DNA from: a virus
Reading direction: 5' to 3' (one strand)
IMG/VR virus record: IMGVR_UViG_3300047335_000108
Coordinates: 1 to 45,283 of that record
DNA length: 45,283 nucleotides
The translations under genes and the position numbers were made by a program. The notes beneath the pieces were generated by a model that saw nothing but the letters and a program-made list of their open reading frames with translations, did not search any database and was not told the DNA's origin. Each line of letters begins with the position of its first letter. Position 1 is the stretch's first letter. Positions 6,550 through 14,919 of the stretch are shown here, in pieces.

Positions 6550-7836
6550 TTAGACCCCGCTCGTCGTCGTGAGGTAGAGAACGGAGATGTAGCCGGTACC
6601 GCCGTCCGCTCCGGCCGCTCCGGTTCCGCCTGTCGTCGGGCCCATGCCGCCCGCGCCTCCACCACCGCCTCCCGCACCGGTGTTCGCAGCAGGAGACCCG
6701 CCCGCGCCACCAGCCCCACCCTGATTCGAGACTACGCCTCCCGCACCTCCCGCAGTTCCCGCGGACGCGCCCGAACCGCCGGCGGCACCCGCTGCACCGC
6801 CAGTGGCCGTTCCGCCTCCGCCTCCGCCGCCGCCGCCTCCGCCCGGACCGTAGGGGCCTGCTCCACCACCACCGCCTCCGCCGCCACCAAGATCAGACGA
6901 CGTGGCCGCGCCCTGCGTCCCGCCGCCGCCGCCGGAGCCTCCGAGGCTGGGACATCCCGCGAACGACGCGGCCTGGCCGCCTCCGGTCGCCGTGACGGCC
7001 GTACCCCCGTTCCCGAGCCCAGTCGGGAGCCCGACGGGCGGACCTCCCGTAGTGAGGGCGGGGAGCGGCGCGTAGACCGAGCCCGTGACCGTTCCGCCGC
7101 CGGGGAGATAGCCCTCTTGGCTACTGCCGACAATCGTCGCGGAGCTCGGCCCCCCCATCCCTCCCGGGAATACGAGCGAACCAAACGAGGACGACGGGCC
7201 GCTCAGTCCAGCGGTCCCCGCGGCTCCTCCGTTGCCGCTCGAATTGCCCACGACGACCGTGACGGTCGCGCCAGGCGTGAGTGTCGCGTATTGGGTCTGC
7301 GCAATGGCTCCGGCGCCACCACCGCCGCCTAGCGACGTTTCCGCGGAAGTTGTGGGGCCAGTAGCGCCGCCTCCACCACCGCCTCCCGCTCCGCATCCCG
7401 TGACGTATGCCGGCCCGACCGCGCCCAAGGGTACAGTCCAGGTGTGCGACCCAGCGGTTGTGAAAATCTCTTGCGCCCACGTCTGTCCGGCGAGGTTGAG
7501 AAACCCTACCTGATTTGCGAGGGCCTGAAATGCCGCGATGACGGATGCCGCCGCATCCGGATCGCCGTCGCTCGGGACAGGGAACGACGCGGGGTATGTC
7601 GTGACGTATCCGGTCGCTCCCCCAACGCCGTTGCCCGTGGAGCCATTGAGCGTGAACGAGAACCCCGATGTGACGGTGATCGTCCACGTGCCGTTGGCCG
7701 CCGTGTTGATGAGATGCGCCGTGATGTTGACGGAGTTCCCCGTCGAGAGCTGATGGGGCTCCGCCGTCGTGATCGCGATCGGGCTCGCGTTCGTCGATGA
7801 GGCAATCGCGACGTTTCCGGTAATCGTTGTCGGCAT
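6550..7836 (-). CDS. Polyglycine-rich tail fibre/adhesin, 428 aa
   Basis: There are three parts. Residues about 1-75 form a small beta-domain (IAITTAEPHQLSTGNSVNIT, NGTWTITV) of a type common in phage fibres. Residues 75-130 are a helical linker (SVIAAFQALANQVG). Residues 130 to the end begin TAGSHTWTVPLGAVGPAYVT and then carry long Gly runs (up to about 11 in a row) broken by turns such as PGGMGGPSS and TGGTGAAGADGG. This resembles Gly-rich adhesins whose polyglycine-II helices pack into a sandwich with variable receptor-binding loops, as in the T-even-like phage S16 gp38. It probably determines host range. Confidence 0.75.
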   Translation of the reverse strand: MPTTITGNVAIASSTNASPIAITTAEPHQLSTGNSVNITAHLINTAANGTWTITVTSGFSFTLNGSTGNGVGGATGYVTTYPASFPVPSDGDPDAAASVIAAFQALANQVGFLNLAGQTWAQEIFTTAGSHTWTVPLGAVGPAYVTGCGAGGGGGGGATGPTTSAETSLGGGGGAGAIAQTQYATLTPGATVTVVVGNSSGNGGAAGTAGLSGPSSSFGSLVFPGGMGGPSSATIVGSSQEGYLPGGGTVTGSVYAPLPALTTGGPPVGLPTGLGNGGTAVTATGGGQAASFAGCPSLGGSGGGGGTQGAATSSDLGGGGGGGGGAGPYGPGGGGGGGGGGGTATGGAAGAAGGSGASAGTAGGAGGVVSNQGGAGGAGGSPAANTGAGGGGGGAGGMGPTTGGTGAAGADGGTGYISVLYLTTTSGV

Positions 7837-8640
7837 TCAGCGAACTCCATCCCAATACACGGCCGTCGAAAGACGGCTTGGCGCCTGGGTGCTTCCCGAG
7901 GCCTGATAGCTGGACTTTCCCCACAACCCGTCGGGAAGCCCTGTTCCGTCGCGCGCCGTGGCGGGATTGAAGCTCGTGTCATCGAACGCGAGAATGATGT
8001 TCACGCATCGTGTCCCCGCCGGCTTCCATTGCCGCACGATCTGTTGCACGGTCGAAACCTGGCCCGGCAATGCCGTAGACCCCCACGTGGTGTTCGGACC
8101 CCATACGGCTCCGGATCCCCATGTCGTCGGCTGCCAAAGGCCGTTGGGATAGATGATGACCCAGAAACGCGCCCACCGATTGAGCGGGGTCGTATCGCCG
8201 TCCCAATCCCAGTTGTTTGCGCGAACCACCGATCGCGCGCCATTCGTTGCGCGCGTGCACCACTTCCCGCGCACGTCCACCGTTCGAAGCAGCGGGAGAG
8301 GCCCGAGATAACCCGCGAGCTGGTCGAGCAACACAAATGGATTGCCGGCCGTCTTCCACGGAGTCCGGAAGCCCACGAGCCGAGCCGCGTAGGATTTCGA
8401 CGACTCCCCGATCCCACGAATGATCTGACGGTCGTGCCCCATCGCCGCGAGCGCGTCGTCGGGAGCGGGAGTCCCGCTCGGATCTTGTTGTGGGAGAGAC
8501 ACGAGCGCGCCACGTCGTACGCGCTCCATGAACGCGTCTTTGACGACGTCGAGCACAAATCCAACCTCGCCACCTTCGTCCGTCGTGAGCCACGTTGGCC
8601 CGATAAACTTGCGCGTGCTTCGAAAGGTCGGGAGCGCCAT
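7837..8640 (-). CDS. Baseplate-to-fibre connector, P2 gpI-position tail protein, 267 aa
   Basis: It lies directly after the baseplate J-like gene and before the fibres, the place of P2 gpI/Mu gp48-type proteins that link fibres to the baseplate. The N-terminal half is helical (LLDQLAGYLGPLPLLRTVDVRG) and the C-terminal half Trp-rich (NGLWQPTTWGSGAVWGPNTTWG), ending in a segment on the patient theme IILAFDDTSFNPA. No clear Pfam-type signature is visible, so the call rests on synteny. Its ATG overlaps the J-gene stop. Confidence 0.6.
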   Translation of the reverse strand: MALPTFRSTRKFIGPTWLTTDEGGEVGFVLDVVKDAFMERVRRGALVSLPQQDPSGTPAPDDALAAMGHDRQIIRGIGESSKSYAARLVGFRTPWKTAGNPFVLLDQLAGYLGPLPLLRTVDVRGKWCTRATNGARSVVRANNWDWDGDTTPLNRWARFWVIIYPNGLWQPTTWGSGAVWGPNTTWGSTALPGQVSTVQQIVRQWKPAGTRCVNIILAFDDTSFNPATARDGTGLPDGLWGKSSYQASGSTQAPSRLSTAVYWDGVR

Positions 8641-9806
8641 TACATGCCCGGCACAAGCGTAATGGTCCCCGTCACCGTACCGAGGACCGCAACCTCTCCA
8701 GCGCTCAAACTCAAGGCGACGGTCGGAACCGATAACGAAACTTCGATCCCTTGCGGATAGGTGGAGAGGATCGTCGAGATGATGAGGCTCAAGTCGATGA
8801 TGCCCGTCGTAGCGGGCGGAATGACGGCGCCGCCGATCAACTGCTCCGCGACCATGGCCTCAAGGGCTGCCTGAACCGACGCCTGAATGGTAGCCGAGGT
8901 CTGGTTGACGCTCGCGCCGATGGCAAGCGTATACGTGACATTCAAGGTAACGGGCGTCGCGGCGATGACCGTGCAATCGAAGCCGAGGGGCTGCGCCCAT
9001 TGATCGATCGCGGCTTGCACGGCCGCGATGTCGCCGGAGCCGATCGCCGCAGAGCCGGGACCGGCCACCGCGAGATTGAACGCGCCGTTATCTCCGGCCG
9101 ACGGATACGTGAGAGCCTTCGTTACTGTAAGGATCCCGGTGAGCGCGTTATTGAGCGCCACGTATTCGTAAATCTGAGCTGGGCCGTTGGGGCTCGCCGC
9201 AGCGACGGAGTTGCGACACTGCTCGACGATCGTTTGCGCGGACCACGTGTCGATTCCGATCGCGGCCGCAGGGTTGGTGACCGTGACACCCGGGTACCCC
9301 GAGACGAAATTCGTGATCTCGCCAGCGCCCGAAGTGGATGCGGATCCCGGCTGGTCGGCCTCGATATCCACCGTGATCGATCCGCCCGGCACGAGCGTCC
9401 CGCCTTGCGTGTTGTGATACGTGTAGCCGGTGGACGGATTCGAAAACGTAAAGTCGCCGGGTTCGAACTCGTAAAATCCTCCGCCGGTGTTGGTAAGCGT
9501 CTCCGTCGTCGTCGCATAACTCGCGGGGGGGACCGTGACCCCGTAGTCCTCAAGCGCCGCGATCGTAAGCCATTCGATGGCCGTCGTAGGCGCGTAATCG
9601 AGAAAGCGACATTGGATGTAGTTCGCGACGATCGGCTCGAGTTGCGCGAGCAGTTGCGCCTCGGCATTGAACAGAGAGATCGTCGGGTCGCCCGGAAGCC
9701 ACGCGGTTACAGGGAGCCCCGCGGCCGTCGCGATGCCCAAGAACCCATTCAGGATCTGCGCCTGCGTCTGCTGAACGAGGAGCGTCGCGAGGGAAGGGGT
9801 TGCCAT
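8640..9806 (-). CDS. Baseplate J-like protein, 388 aa
   Basis: A homologue of P2 gpJ/Mu gp47 and, more distantly, T4 gp6, which forms the wedge ring of the contractile baseplate. Visible family features are the N-terminal helical block, LNAEAQLL-type helices, the central WLTIAALEDYGVTVPPAS segment, TGGTLVPGGSITVDIEA (residues about 135-152), and the C-terminal ALEAMVAEQLIGGAVIPPA followed by SLIISTILSTYPQGIEVSL. The length is normal for the family. It is flanked by the gp25/W-like and I-position genes as in other myoviruses. Confidence 0.85.
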   Translation of the reverse strand: MATPSLATLLVQQTQAQILNGFLGIATAAGLPVTAWLPGDPTISLFNAEAQLLAQLEPIVANYIQCRFLDYAPTTAIEWLTIAALEDYGVTVPPASYATTTETLTNTGGGFYEFEPGDFTFSNPSTGYTYHNTQGGTLVPGGSITVDIEADQPGSASTSGAGEITNFVSGYPGVTVTNPAAAIGIDTWSAQTIVEQCRNSVAAASPNGPAQIYEYVALNNALTGILTVTKALTYPSAGDNGAFNLAVAGPGSAAIGSGDIAAVQAAIDQWAQPLGFDCTVIAATPVTLNVTYTLAIGASVNQTSATIQASVQAALEAMVAEQLIGGAVIPPATTGIIDLSLIISTILSTYPQGIEVSLSVPTVALSLSAGEVAVLGTVTGTITLVPGM

Positions 9807-9809
9807 GCT

Positions 9810-10223
9810 CTATGAAATTCCGAGGAGAGACGCGGTCACGCCCGAAACGCCGATGACGAGCGCGAACGGGCCGGCGCCCGTCTTCCCGTTGATTTGAATA
9901 TTCCAAGCCGTCGATGGTCCGGACGTCGTAGACGTGACGGTCGCAGTAGCCGAGATGACCCGCTCATCCTTGATGCATTCGGCCTCAATCTGCCCAGGGA
10001 GCGATGCGACGGCGCTCGGCGTCGAAACGGAACCGATGAGGTTCGCGAGATCGAGCCCGTAGTTTTGTTCGTCTTCGCCGCCTTGGAGCGATCCGCGCGG
10101 CGTAATGAATCGCCGGAAGATGGCCTCGGCGACTAGCCGCGGGCCCGTCGAATAGCGCGTCGTCAGAATCGACGTCGTGCACGAAAGGTCCCTGCCGAAA
10201 TCGACCGTCGTCGAGCTAGCCAC
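9810..10223 (-). CDS. Baseplate wedge protein, gpW/gp25-like, 137 aa
   Basis: A 137-residue protein in the gpW/gp25 slot between hub/spike and J. The pattern includes VAEAIFRRFITPRGSL and YGLDLANLIGS, matching the family motif in which the first helix is followed by TPRGS and a Tyr-Gly/Asp-Leu segment, and QIEAECIKDERVISA in place of the usual I...EPRI segment. It acts as a sheath-initiating wedge component. The start overlaps the upstream gene by eight bases. Confidence 0.8.
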   Translation of the reverse strand: MASSTTVDFGRDLSCTTSILTTRYSTGPRLVAEAIFRRFITPRGSLQGGEDEQNYGLDLANLIGSVSTPSAVASLPGQIEAECIKDERVISATATVTSTTSGPSTAWNIQINGKTGAGPFALVIGVSGVTASLLGIS

Positions 10224-11364
10224 TGGTCACCAAAGGAGAGCCCGAACCGATCGCGAACGCGGGGAGGAGAGGGTTGGCTGCGGTGACGGTGCAGGGTCCG
10301 CCCCCGCTCGGAGCCACGATCTTGGCATTCGAAAAACTCACGGAATCGCCAACGCGGCCCACGGCTGCGCCGCCACCCGCAAGCGCAAGAGACGTCGGTA
10401 CGAATCCGGCCGAGTCGGCGTCCTCGAATGCAAACACCGAGGGGCGGGACGGATCGCGATTGATGAATCCAACCACCACGCGCGAGCCGAGCGCGGGCTT
10501 TCCGAGCGCGCCCGGGATTCCGGGACGCATCGTGACCCGCTGAAGCCACGGCATTCCGGTCGAAGAGAGAACGGGCTGCAAATTGAGACGATTTCCCGTA
10601 AGAGAGACGACGCGATACTCCGTGAGGCCCGAAAACTTGAGGCTCGGATCGAGCTGCTCGAAAATCGCACGAAGGGCGGCGAGCCGCCGGGAGAGGCCCG
10701 ATCCCATCGCGCCCCAAAGGGTCGTGCGGAGGCCGTCTTGCGCGGATATTTCGTGCTCGACGTCCACGGCCGTGAGGCCGTACGCCTGGAGTCCGGGGAG
10801 GATCGTGGCGATCGAGTCGCTCGCGATTGTGACGGTCCCGCGCGCAAGGTCGATCTGAGAGATTTGAGTGGAAGTCGTTTGCGGCGTCGATGGCGCGCGC
10901 GAGCCGATTCGCGTCTTCCCGTCCTCCCCGACGTACCAGGCGCCCGGAAAGAGTAGCTCTAGGACGCGTGCCCCGATGTCCGCGGGGCGCGTCCACGCCG
11001 TTCCCACCGTCGCCGTTGCCGAGATCGTAGTCGCGTCGAACGTCTCGCCAGTGTCGTTCGCGAGGTCCGCGAGAACGAGCGAGAGTTTTACGCCAGCATC
11101 GTTCGCATAGCTGCGAGAGGCGAGCTCCTTGCCCCAACCTCCGGCACCCGAGCCGAGCCGATAGAACGACCGGCCGGCCGCTGGACCGCCCGAAAGGACC
11201 GTGCACGCGATTGTGAGATCGGCAATCGCGAGAGTGGCGCTTCCCGTGAGAGCGACTTCACCGTCCACATCCACTTCATGGAACGAGAGACCCCAGCCAG
11301 GAATGAAGCATCGCGCCGACGTTACGCGGTTGCCATTCAGCGTGGCAGATGCGATTACCCCCAT
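10216..11364 (-). CDS. Baseplate hub/spike protein with gpV-like OB-fold, 382 aa
   Basis: The N-terminal 200 residues resemble a hub domain (FIPGWGLSFHEVDVDG, ADLTIACTVLSGGPAAGR). The C-terminal part contains a gpV-type OB-fold: VTMRPGIPGALGKPALGSRV, then VVGFINRDPSRPSVFAFEDA near residues 295-320. This is the piercing spike that caps the tail tube, so one polypeptide appears to combine hub and spike functions. I use ATG 11364, which overlaps the upstream stop; ATG 11379 is possible and adds five residues. Confidence 0.7.
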   Translation of the reverse strand: MGVIASATLNGNRVTSARCFIPGWGLSFHEVDVDGEVALTGSATLAIADLTIACTVLSGGPAAGRSFYRLGSGAGGWGKELASRSYANDAGVKLSLVLADLANDTGETFDATTISATATVGTAWTRPADIGARVLELLFPGAWYVGEDGKTRIGSRAPSTPQTTSTQISQIDLARGTVTIASDSIATILPGLQAYGLTAVDVEHEISAQDGLRTTLWGAMGSGLSRRLAALRAIFEQLDPSLKFSGLTEYRVVSLTGNRLNLQPVLSSTGMPWLQRVTMRPGIPGALGKPALGSRVVVGFINRDPSRPSVFAFEDADSAGFVPTSLALAGGGAAVGRVGDSVSFSNAKIVAPSGGGPCTVTAANPLLPAFAIGSGSPLVTSG

Positions 11365-11897
11365 GGCGTCGCCTGCCACCTATTCGTCAATGCGTTGAGC
11401 TGCGTCTTGAGATCCGCGTTGGGGTCGACCGTCGTCTTTGGGGAGCCGACAATGGTGCCGCCCTTCTTCTTGGGGGGTCGATACTCCTGGAATTTCACGA
11501 CGACGGTTGCGCCGCCCTTGCCGTCGTAGACCATCCCGCCGATCGAAGAGACGACCACGGACGTGATTTTGTTTCGAGCGAGATCCGGGTGATAGATGGT
11601 CGGAGCCGTCGGAATCGCTTGGCCGATCGAAATCGATTCGAGCAGTTGGTGAAACGGTTCCCACGCGGTGAGGTCGTCGGTGCCCTGCGCAACGTCTTTG
11701 ACGAGATAGAACGACGCCGTGAACTCTCCGGGAGGGACGGCCTTTCGGGTAATGCTGGCGCCATCGAGGGATTGCCCGGCCTTGACGTCCCACGTGATCT
11801 TTCGATCGTGCCCCGAGAGCGTCACCTGTCCCGGCGACGGGGTGCCGAGAAGCACGATCGAAACGTAGAGCTCCGGGTCATCGATGATGTTCGGCAT
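11355..11897 (-). CDS. Baseplate/tail-end protein, 180 aa
   Basis: It lies between tape measure and hub, the usual place of a LysM/gp53-like or gpX-like tail-end protein. The protein starts MPNIIDDPELYVSIVLLGTPSPGQV, contains GHDRKITWDVKAGQSLDGAS (residues 27-46) and a strand-rich core KITSVVVSSIGGMVYDGKGG, and then a basic linker YRPPKKKGGT. I see no clear LysM. The function as adaptor between tube end and hub is inferred from gene order. Confidence 0.65.
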   Translation of the reverse strand: MPNIIDDPELYVSIVLLGTPSPGQVTLSGHDRKITWDVKAGQSLDGASITRKAVPPGEFTASFYLVKDVAQGTDDLTAWEPFHQLLESISIGQAIPTAPTIYHPDLARNKITSVVVSSIGGMVYDGKGGATVVVKFQEYRPPKKKGGTIVGSPKTTVDPNADLKTQLNALTNRWQATPWG

Positions 11898-11901
11898 GCT
11901 G

Positions 11902-13818
11902 TTAGGTCGCGGGAGCCATCGCTCCGAGTTGAGCGGCGTCGCCTTCGAGGACCATCGTCAATAGACCGCGGAAGCGCGACTCCGCTTGCTCGGCGCCCTC
12001 GACTCCGTAGAAATTGAACACGACGTTTTCGAGGCTCGCCGATCCTCGAGGCGTTGCCGCCGAGCCGACTTGGGGGGCGGATGGCGCGCGCGATTCCGGA
12101 GGCGCAAGCATCGTCTCGAGGGAATTCTGAACCCGGGCCGTCTTGTGATCGATGCCGAGCGCGGCACCCTCGCCCATGTTTTCCCCGACGTCCTGCTCGA
12201 GGAGCGTCGATGGCGAATGAATCCCGAGGAGTCCTTTGACGCCGTCGACGGCGCCCATGACCACGCCTTTGAGTGCATCAAACACAGCGCCGCCGGCATT
12301 CGCGATCCCGTTGGCCAACCCGTGGATCATGTCGAGCGCCATGCTTCCGACGTCGATCGACGCGAACCACGCTTTCAGTGCATCCCAGTGCGCGATCATC
12401 TCGTAGATGGCGACTCCGACCAGCGAGAACGCCGCGACCACTGCGAGGAATGGCCAGGTTGCCGCCAGTGCCGCGGTCGCCACTCCGTAGAGCGCCGGGA
12501 TGAGCAGGTAGAGCGCAACGACCACGATCCCCGTGATGACTCCAGCCGTCGCCGCGAGCGCAGCCTTGACGATTCCCTGGTGCTCTTTCAGGGCAATCAT
12601 CGCGGTGAGGGACCACACTTCAAGTTGGAGAAAGAACCGCTCCGCAATGGTAGAGAGAGCCGGAATTTCATCGATCAATGGCTGGAACAGCGACTCGAAC
12701 ACCGCCTTGATGGCTTTGCCGCTCGCGGTGTTTTCGTCGAACAGCGCGCCGAGCGTTTGGAGCCCTTCGAGCGCGGGCGCGATCTTTAGGCCACCAAAGA
12801 GCTCGGAGATGTGCGAATGAAAAACCTTCGACTGCTGATCGAGGCTCAGCATCTCTTGTTCGAACTCGGGACCGAACTTCAACTTTGCAGCGGCGATTGC
12901 CGTTCGGTTGAGGGCGTTCGTCAACGCGTCGCCACGAAGCCCCGAGTCCGCGAGTTGCTTTGCCGTATCGCTCAGTTCCTCGCGCGTGAGCGGAAGGACC
13001 TCGGTGAGGTGGGTCAATTGGTCGTCGAGCTTGTCGCCGCCACTCACCGATCTCGCAATGCCGGCCGCCAGCCTTGCCCTGGTATTTTCGGCGTCCGCGA
13101 GACCGATCGACCATTTCGCAATCGCGACAGTTGCGGCAACGACGCCAGCCGTAATTGCCGCAAATACAGCGACGAGCGCGGCCATCCCAAGCATGAGGGT
13201 GATTTTCGGACTCAGGCCCGAGAACACGTCCCCAAGCTTCGAGAAGCCCTCGGCCAGTTCGACGATAGGGCGACCGGCCGATTCGCCGATCGGGCCCAAT
13301 CGACCGAGCCCGCTGGCGAGCTTACGGAAATTGATCTCTCCCTCTTCCGCAGCCTTCTTCTGCTTATCGAGGTCGTCGGCCAGCTTCTTCGCGGCCTGTT
13401 CGGCATTCGAGGCGCTCACTTTGAGCTTGTCGAGCGCCGCGGCCTGCGCCTCCATCGCCAGCTTCGCATCCGTGGCTTTTTGAGCCGCGGACTCCTGTCT
13501 CTTTTCGAGACGAGCGAGCAGCGCCTCTGCCTTTGCTGCTCCCCCCGCATCGCCGACGGCAAGCGCTTCAGCGAGCTTTCCTCTCTGAGCGTCCGCTGCG
13601 ATCCCGATTTTCTCTACGCTCTTCGCTGCTCGATCGGCGGACGTTTCGGACTGCTTGAAAGCGATGGCCCCAGCCTGCATCGCCGCCGACGCGTCCAGGC
13701 TCGCTTTCTCCGCGGCAGTGAGCTGAGCGGCGAGCTTGTCGATCGCCGACGCCGCGGCATTGACGCCTGGCGTTCCCGTTACCGGGATATCGATCTCGAA
13801 GGTCGTTCCGTCGCCCAT
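11902..13818 (-). CDS. Tail tape measure protein, 638 aa
   Basis: A long helical protein that sets tail length and is ejected with DNA. Residues about 20-190 are Ala/Lys/Glu-rich coiled coil (KAEALLARLEKRQESAAQKA and similar). Hydrophobic spans follow near 205-240 (MLGMAALVAVFAAITAGVVA) and 430-490 (GVITGIVVVALYLLIPALYG). The C-terminal GLLGIHSPSTLLEQDVGENM is the classic tape-measure signature near residue 545. By the usual rule of about 0.15 nm per residue, 638 residues suggest a tail near 95 nm. It follows the frameshifted chaperone pair, as expected. Confidence 0.9.
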   Translation of the reverse strand: MGDGTTFEIDIPVTGTPGVNAAASAIDKLAAQLTAAEKASLDASAAMQAGAIAFKQSETSADRAAKSVEKIGIAADAQRGKLAEALAVGDAGGAAKAEALLARLEKRQESAAQKATDAKLAMEAQAAALDKLKVSASNAEQAAKKLADDLDKQKKAAEEGEINFRKLASGLGRLGPIGESAGRPIVELAEGFSKLGDVFSGLSPKITLMLGMAALVAVFAAITAGVVAATVAIAKWSIGLADAENTRARLAAGIARSVSGGDKLDDQLTHLTEVLPLTREELSDTAKQLADSGLRGDALTNALNRTAIAAAKLKFGPEFEQEMLSLDQQSKVFHSHISELFGGLKIAPALEGLQTLGALFDENTASGKAIKAVFESLFQPLIDEIPALSTIAERFFLQLEVWSLTAMIALKEHQGIVKAALAATAGVITGIVVVALYLLIPALYGVATAALAATWPFLAVVAAFSLVGVAIYEMIAHWDALKAWFASIDVGSMALDMIHGLANGIANAGGAVFDALKGVVMGAVDGVKGLLGIHSPSTLLEQDVGENMGEGAALGIDHKTARVQNSLETMLAPPESRAPSAPQVGSAATPRGSASLENVVFNFYGVEGAEQAESRFRGLLTMVLEGDAAQLGAMAPAT

Positions 13819-13820
13819 TG

Positions 13821-14410
13821 TCAGCCCTTCATGAAGAATCTGCGCGCGTAGAAGATCGTTTCGGCAACCACCGCGATTCCGGCGCTCGCATCCATCTCAT
13901 CGCCGCCGAGGGCCCACGCCTCGATGCACGCCGCCAGAACGCCGGGGTTCTTCTGGGCGGAATCGATGCGAGCTTTCAGCCTTTTCCCTCTTCGTCTCGG
14001 CGCGCCTCGACGGCCTTGGCGCATTCGCTACCGCCTGAGATGATGGTGCCGGCCGCGTGCTCCAACACTTGCGCGCGCAACTCGGTATCTGGTTCGGGGT
14101 ACACGAGGCACACAGTGGCCAACTGCTCGTGCGCGCTCTTCAGGGCGCCGGCCGGATCGTTACTTTTCTGTGCCTTGAATATTTGATCCGAATATCGCTT
14201 ATATTCCACTTTCGCCGGGTTTCGAAATGCCACGCGCACCGGAAGCCCAGTCCTAAACGTGTTCACCGTCATCGTGATGAGCAGTTCACCCCGCGCCTCC
14301 TCGAGCGCGTCGATTGCCGCAAGGTCGATCAGTTCCTGTTCGGCGCGCGCCTTGTCGTACGTCGCGCGTCGGTTTGCCATGCGCTTCTGAACTTCTTCGA
14401 TGGTAGCCAT
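13821..14410 (-). CDS. Tail assembly chaperone, -1 frameshift product, about 196 aa
   Basis: This entry is the fusion made when ribosomes slip -1 on GGGAAAA at 13988-13982. The first 143 residues are those of the zero-frame chaperone; then 53 more follow in the -1 frame, beginning RLKARIDSAQ and ending FYARRFFMKG at 13821. This is the E/E', G/GT arrangement conserved in tailed phages, where both products help assemble the tube around the tape measure protein. The second frame lacks a convincing independent start. It ends two bases before the tape measure gene. Confidence 0.85.
13976..14410 (-). CDS. Tail assembly chaperone, zero-frame product, 144 aa
   Basis: A 144-residue protein located between the tail tube and tape measure genes. 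It is mainly helical and charged (MATIEEVQKRMANRRATYDK, KSAHEQLATVCLVYPEPDTE), and ends DEEGKG just after the slippery heptamer. Size and location match the shorter partner of the frameshifted chaperone pair. Its ATG overlaps the tube-gene stop as TAATG. Confidence 0.85.
   Translation of the reverse strand: MATIEEVQKRMANRRATYDKARAEQELIDLAAIDALEEARGELLITMTVNTFRTGLPVRVAFRNPAKVEYKRYSDQIFKAQKSNDPAGALKSAHEQLATVCLVYPEPDTELRAQVLEHAAGTIISGGSECAKAVEARRDEEGKG
13982..13988 (-). promoter_or_regulatory. -1 programmed frameshift slippery heptamer GGGAAAA
   Basis: In the zero frame the codons are GAG GGA AAA GGC TGA, so G-GGA-AAA has the exact X-XXY-YYZ form. The zero-frame stop follows two codons later. 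The -1 frame is open upstream across the site and downstream to 13821. A stimulatory downstream structure was not worked out. Confidence 0.85.
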
Positions 14411-14907
14411 TAGAGCAACACCACTTCCTGGCCGTTGATGAAGTTCGCGATCTCGATTGGGTTGAGGGTGATGTCGATCTTGTCGGGATCGGATCCCTCC
14501 TTCATGTCATCGGCATCGCTGAGGTATCGGCAACCCTTGAGTGTGACCTGGTAGATGTTGGGATCGCCCGGTGGCGTGTGTTGGATCACGATGTTGAACG
14601 CGACGACCGAAATCACCGCTTGGGTGCCGCGCATGGGCGCGATCGTCATGAGGTTCGAGATGAGCCTTCGCATGCCCGATCGATAGAGCGTCGCGCTTGC
14701 GTCTTGGCTCCCCTGTCCGGTGGTTCGCGCCGTGACTCGACCACCGCTTGCGCCGCGCTTCTCTCCGACCTCCACCTTGCGGGACCATTTGATTGCGGCG
14801 ATGTCCGCGATTGACAGAAGAGACGCGCCAGTGATGTCCGCGGTCACGTTGATGTCGGCCCACGAAGGCTCAACGGAGTTGAGCGACGGGTACGCTTGAT
14901 TTGTCAT
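14410..14907 (-). CDS. Tail tube protein, 165 aa
   Basis: A 165-residue protein directly after the sheath gene, as expected for the tube. Recognisable features are a N-terminal WADINVTADITGASLLSI, the strand IAAIKWSRKVEVGEKRGASG, and a C-terminal YQVTLKGCRYLSDADDMKEG followed by IDITLNPIEI, which matches the pattern of Mu-like/FluMu tube proteins. It forms the inner tube through which DNA passes. Confidence 0.8.
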   Translation of the reverse strand: MTNQAYPSLNSVEPSWADINVTADITGASLLSIADIAAIKWSRKVEVGEKRGASGGRVTARTTGQGSQDASATLYRSGMRRLISNLMTIAPMRGTQAVISVVAFNIVIQHTPPGDPNIYQVTLKGCRYLSDADDMKEGSDPDKIDITLNPIEIANFINGQEVVLL

Positions 14908-14919
14908 TGCAGTGGCTCC

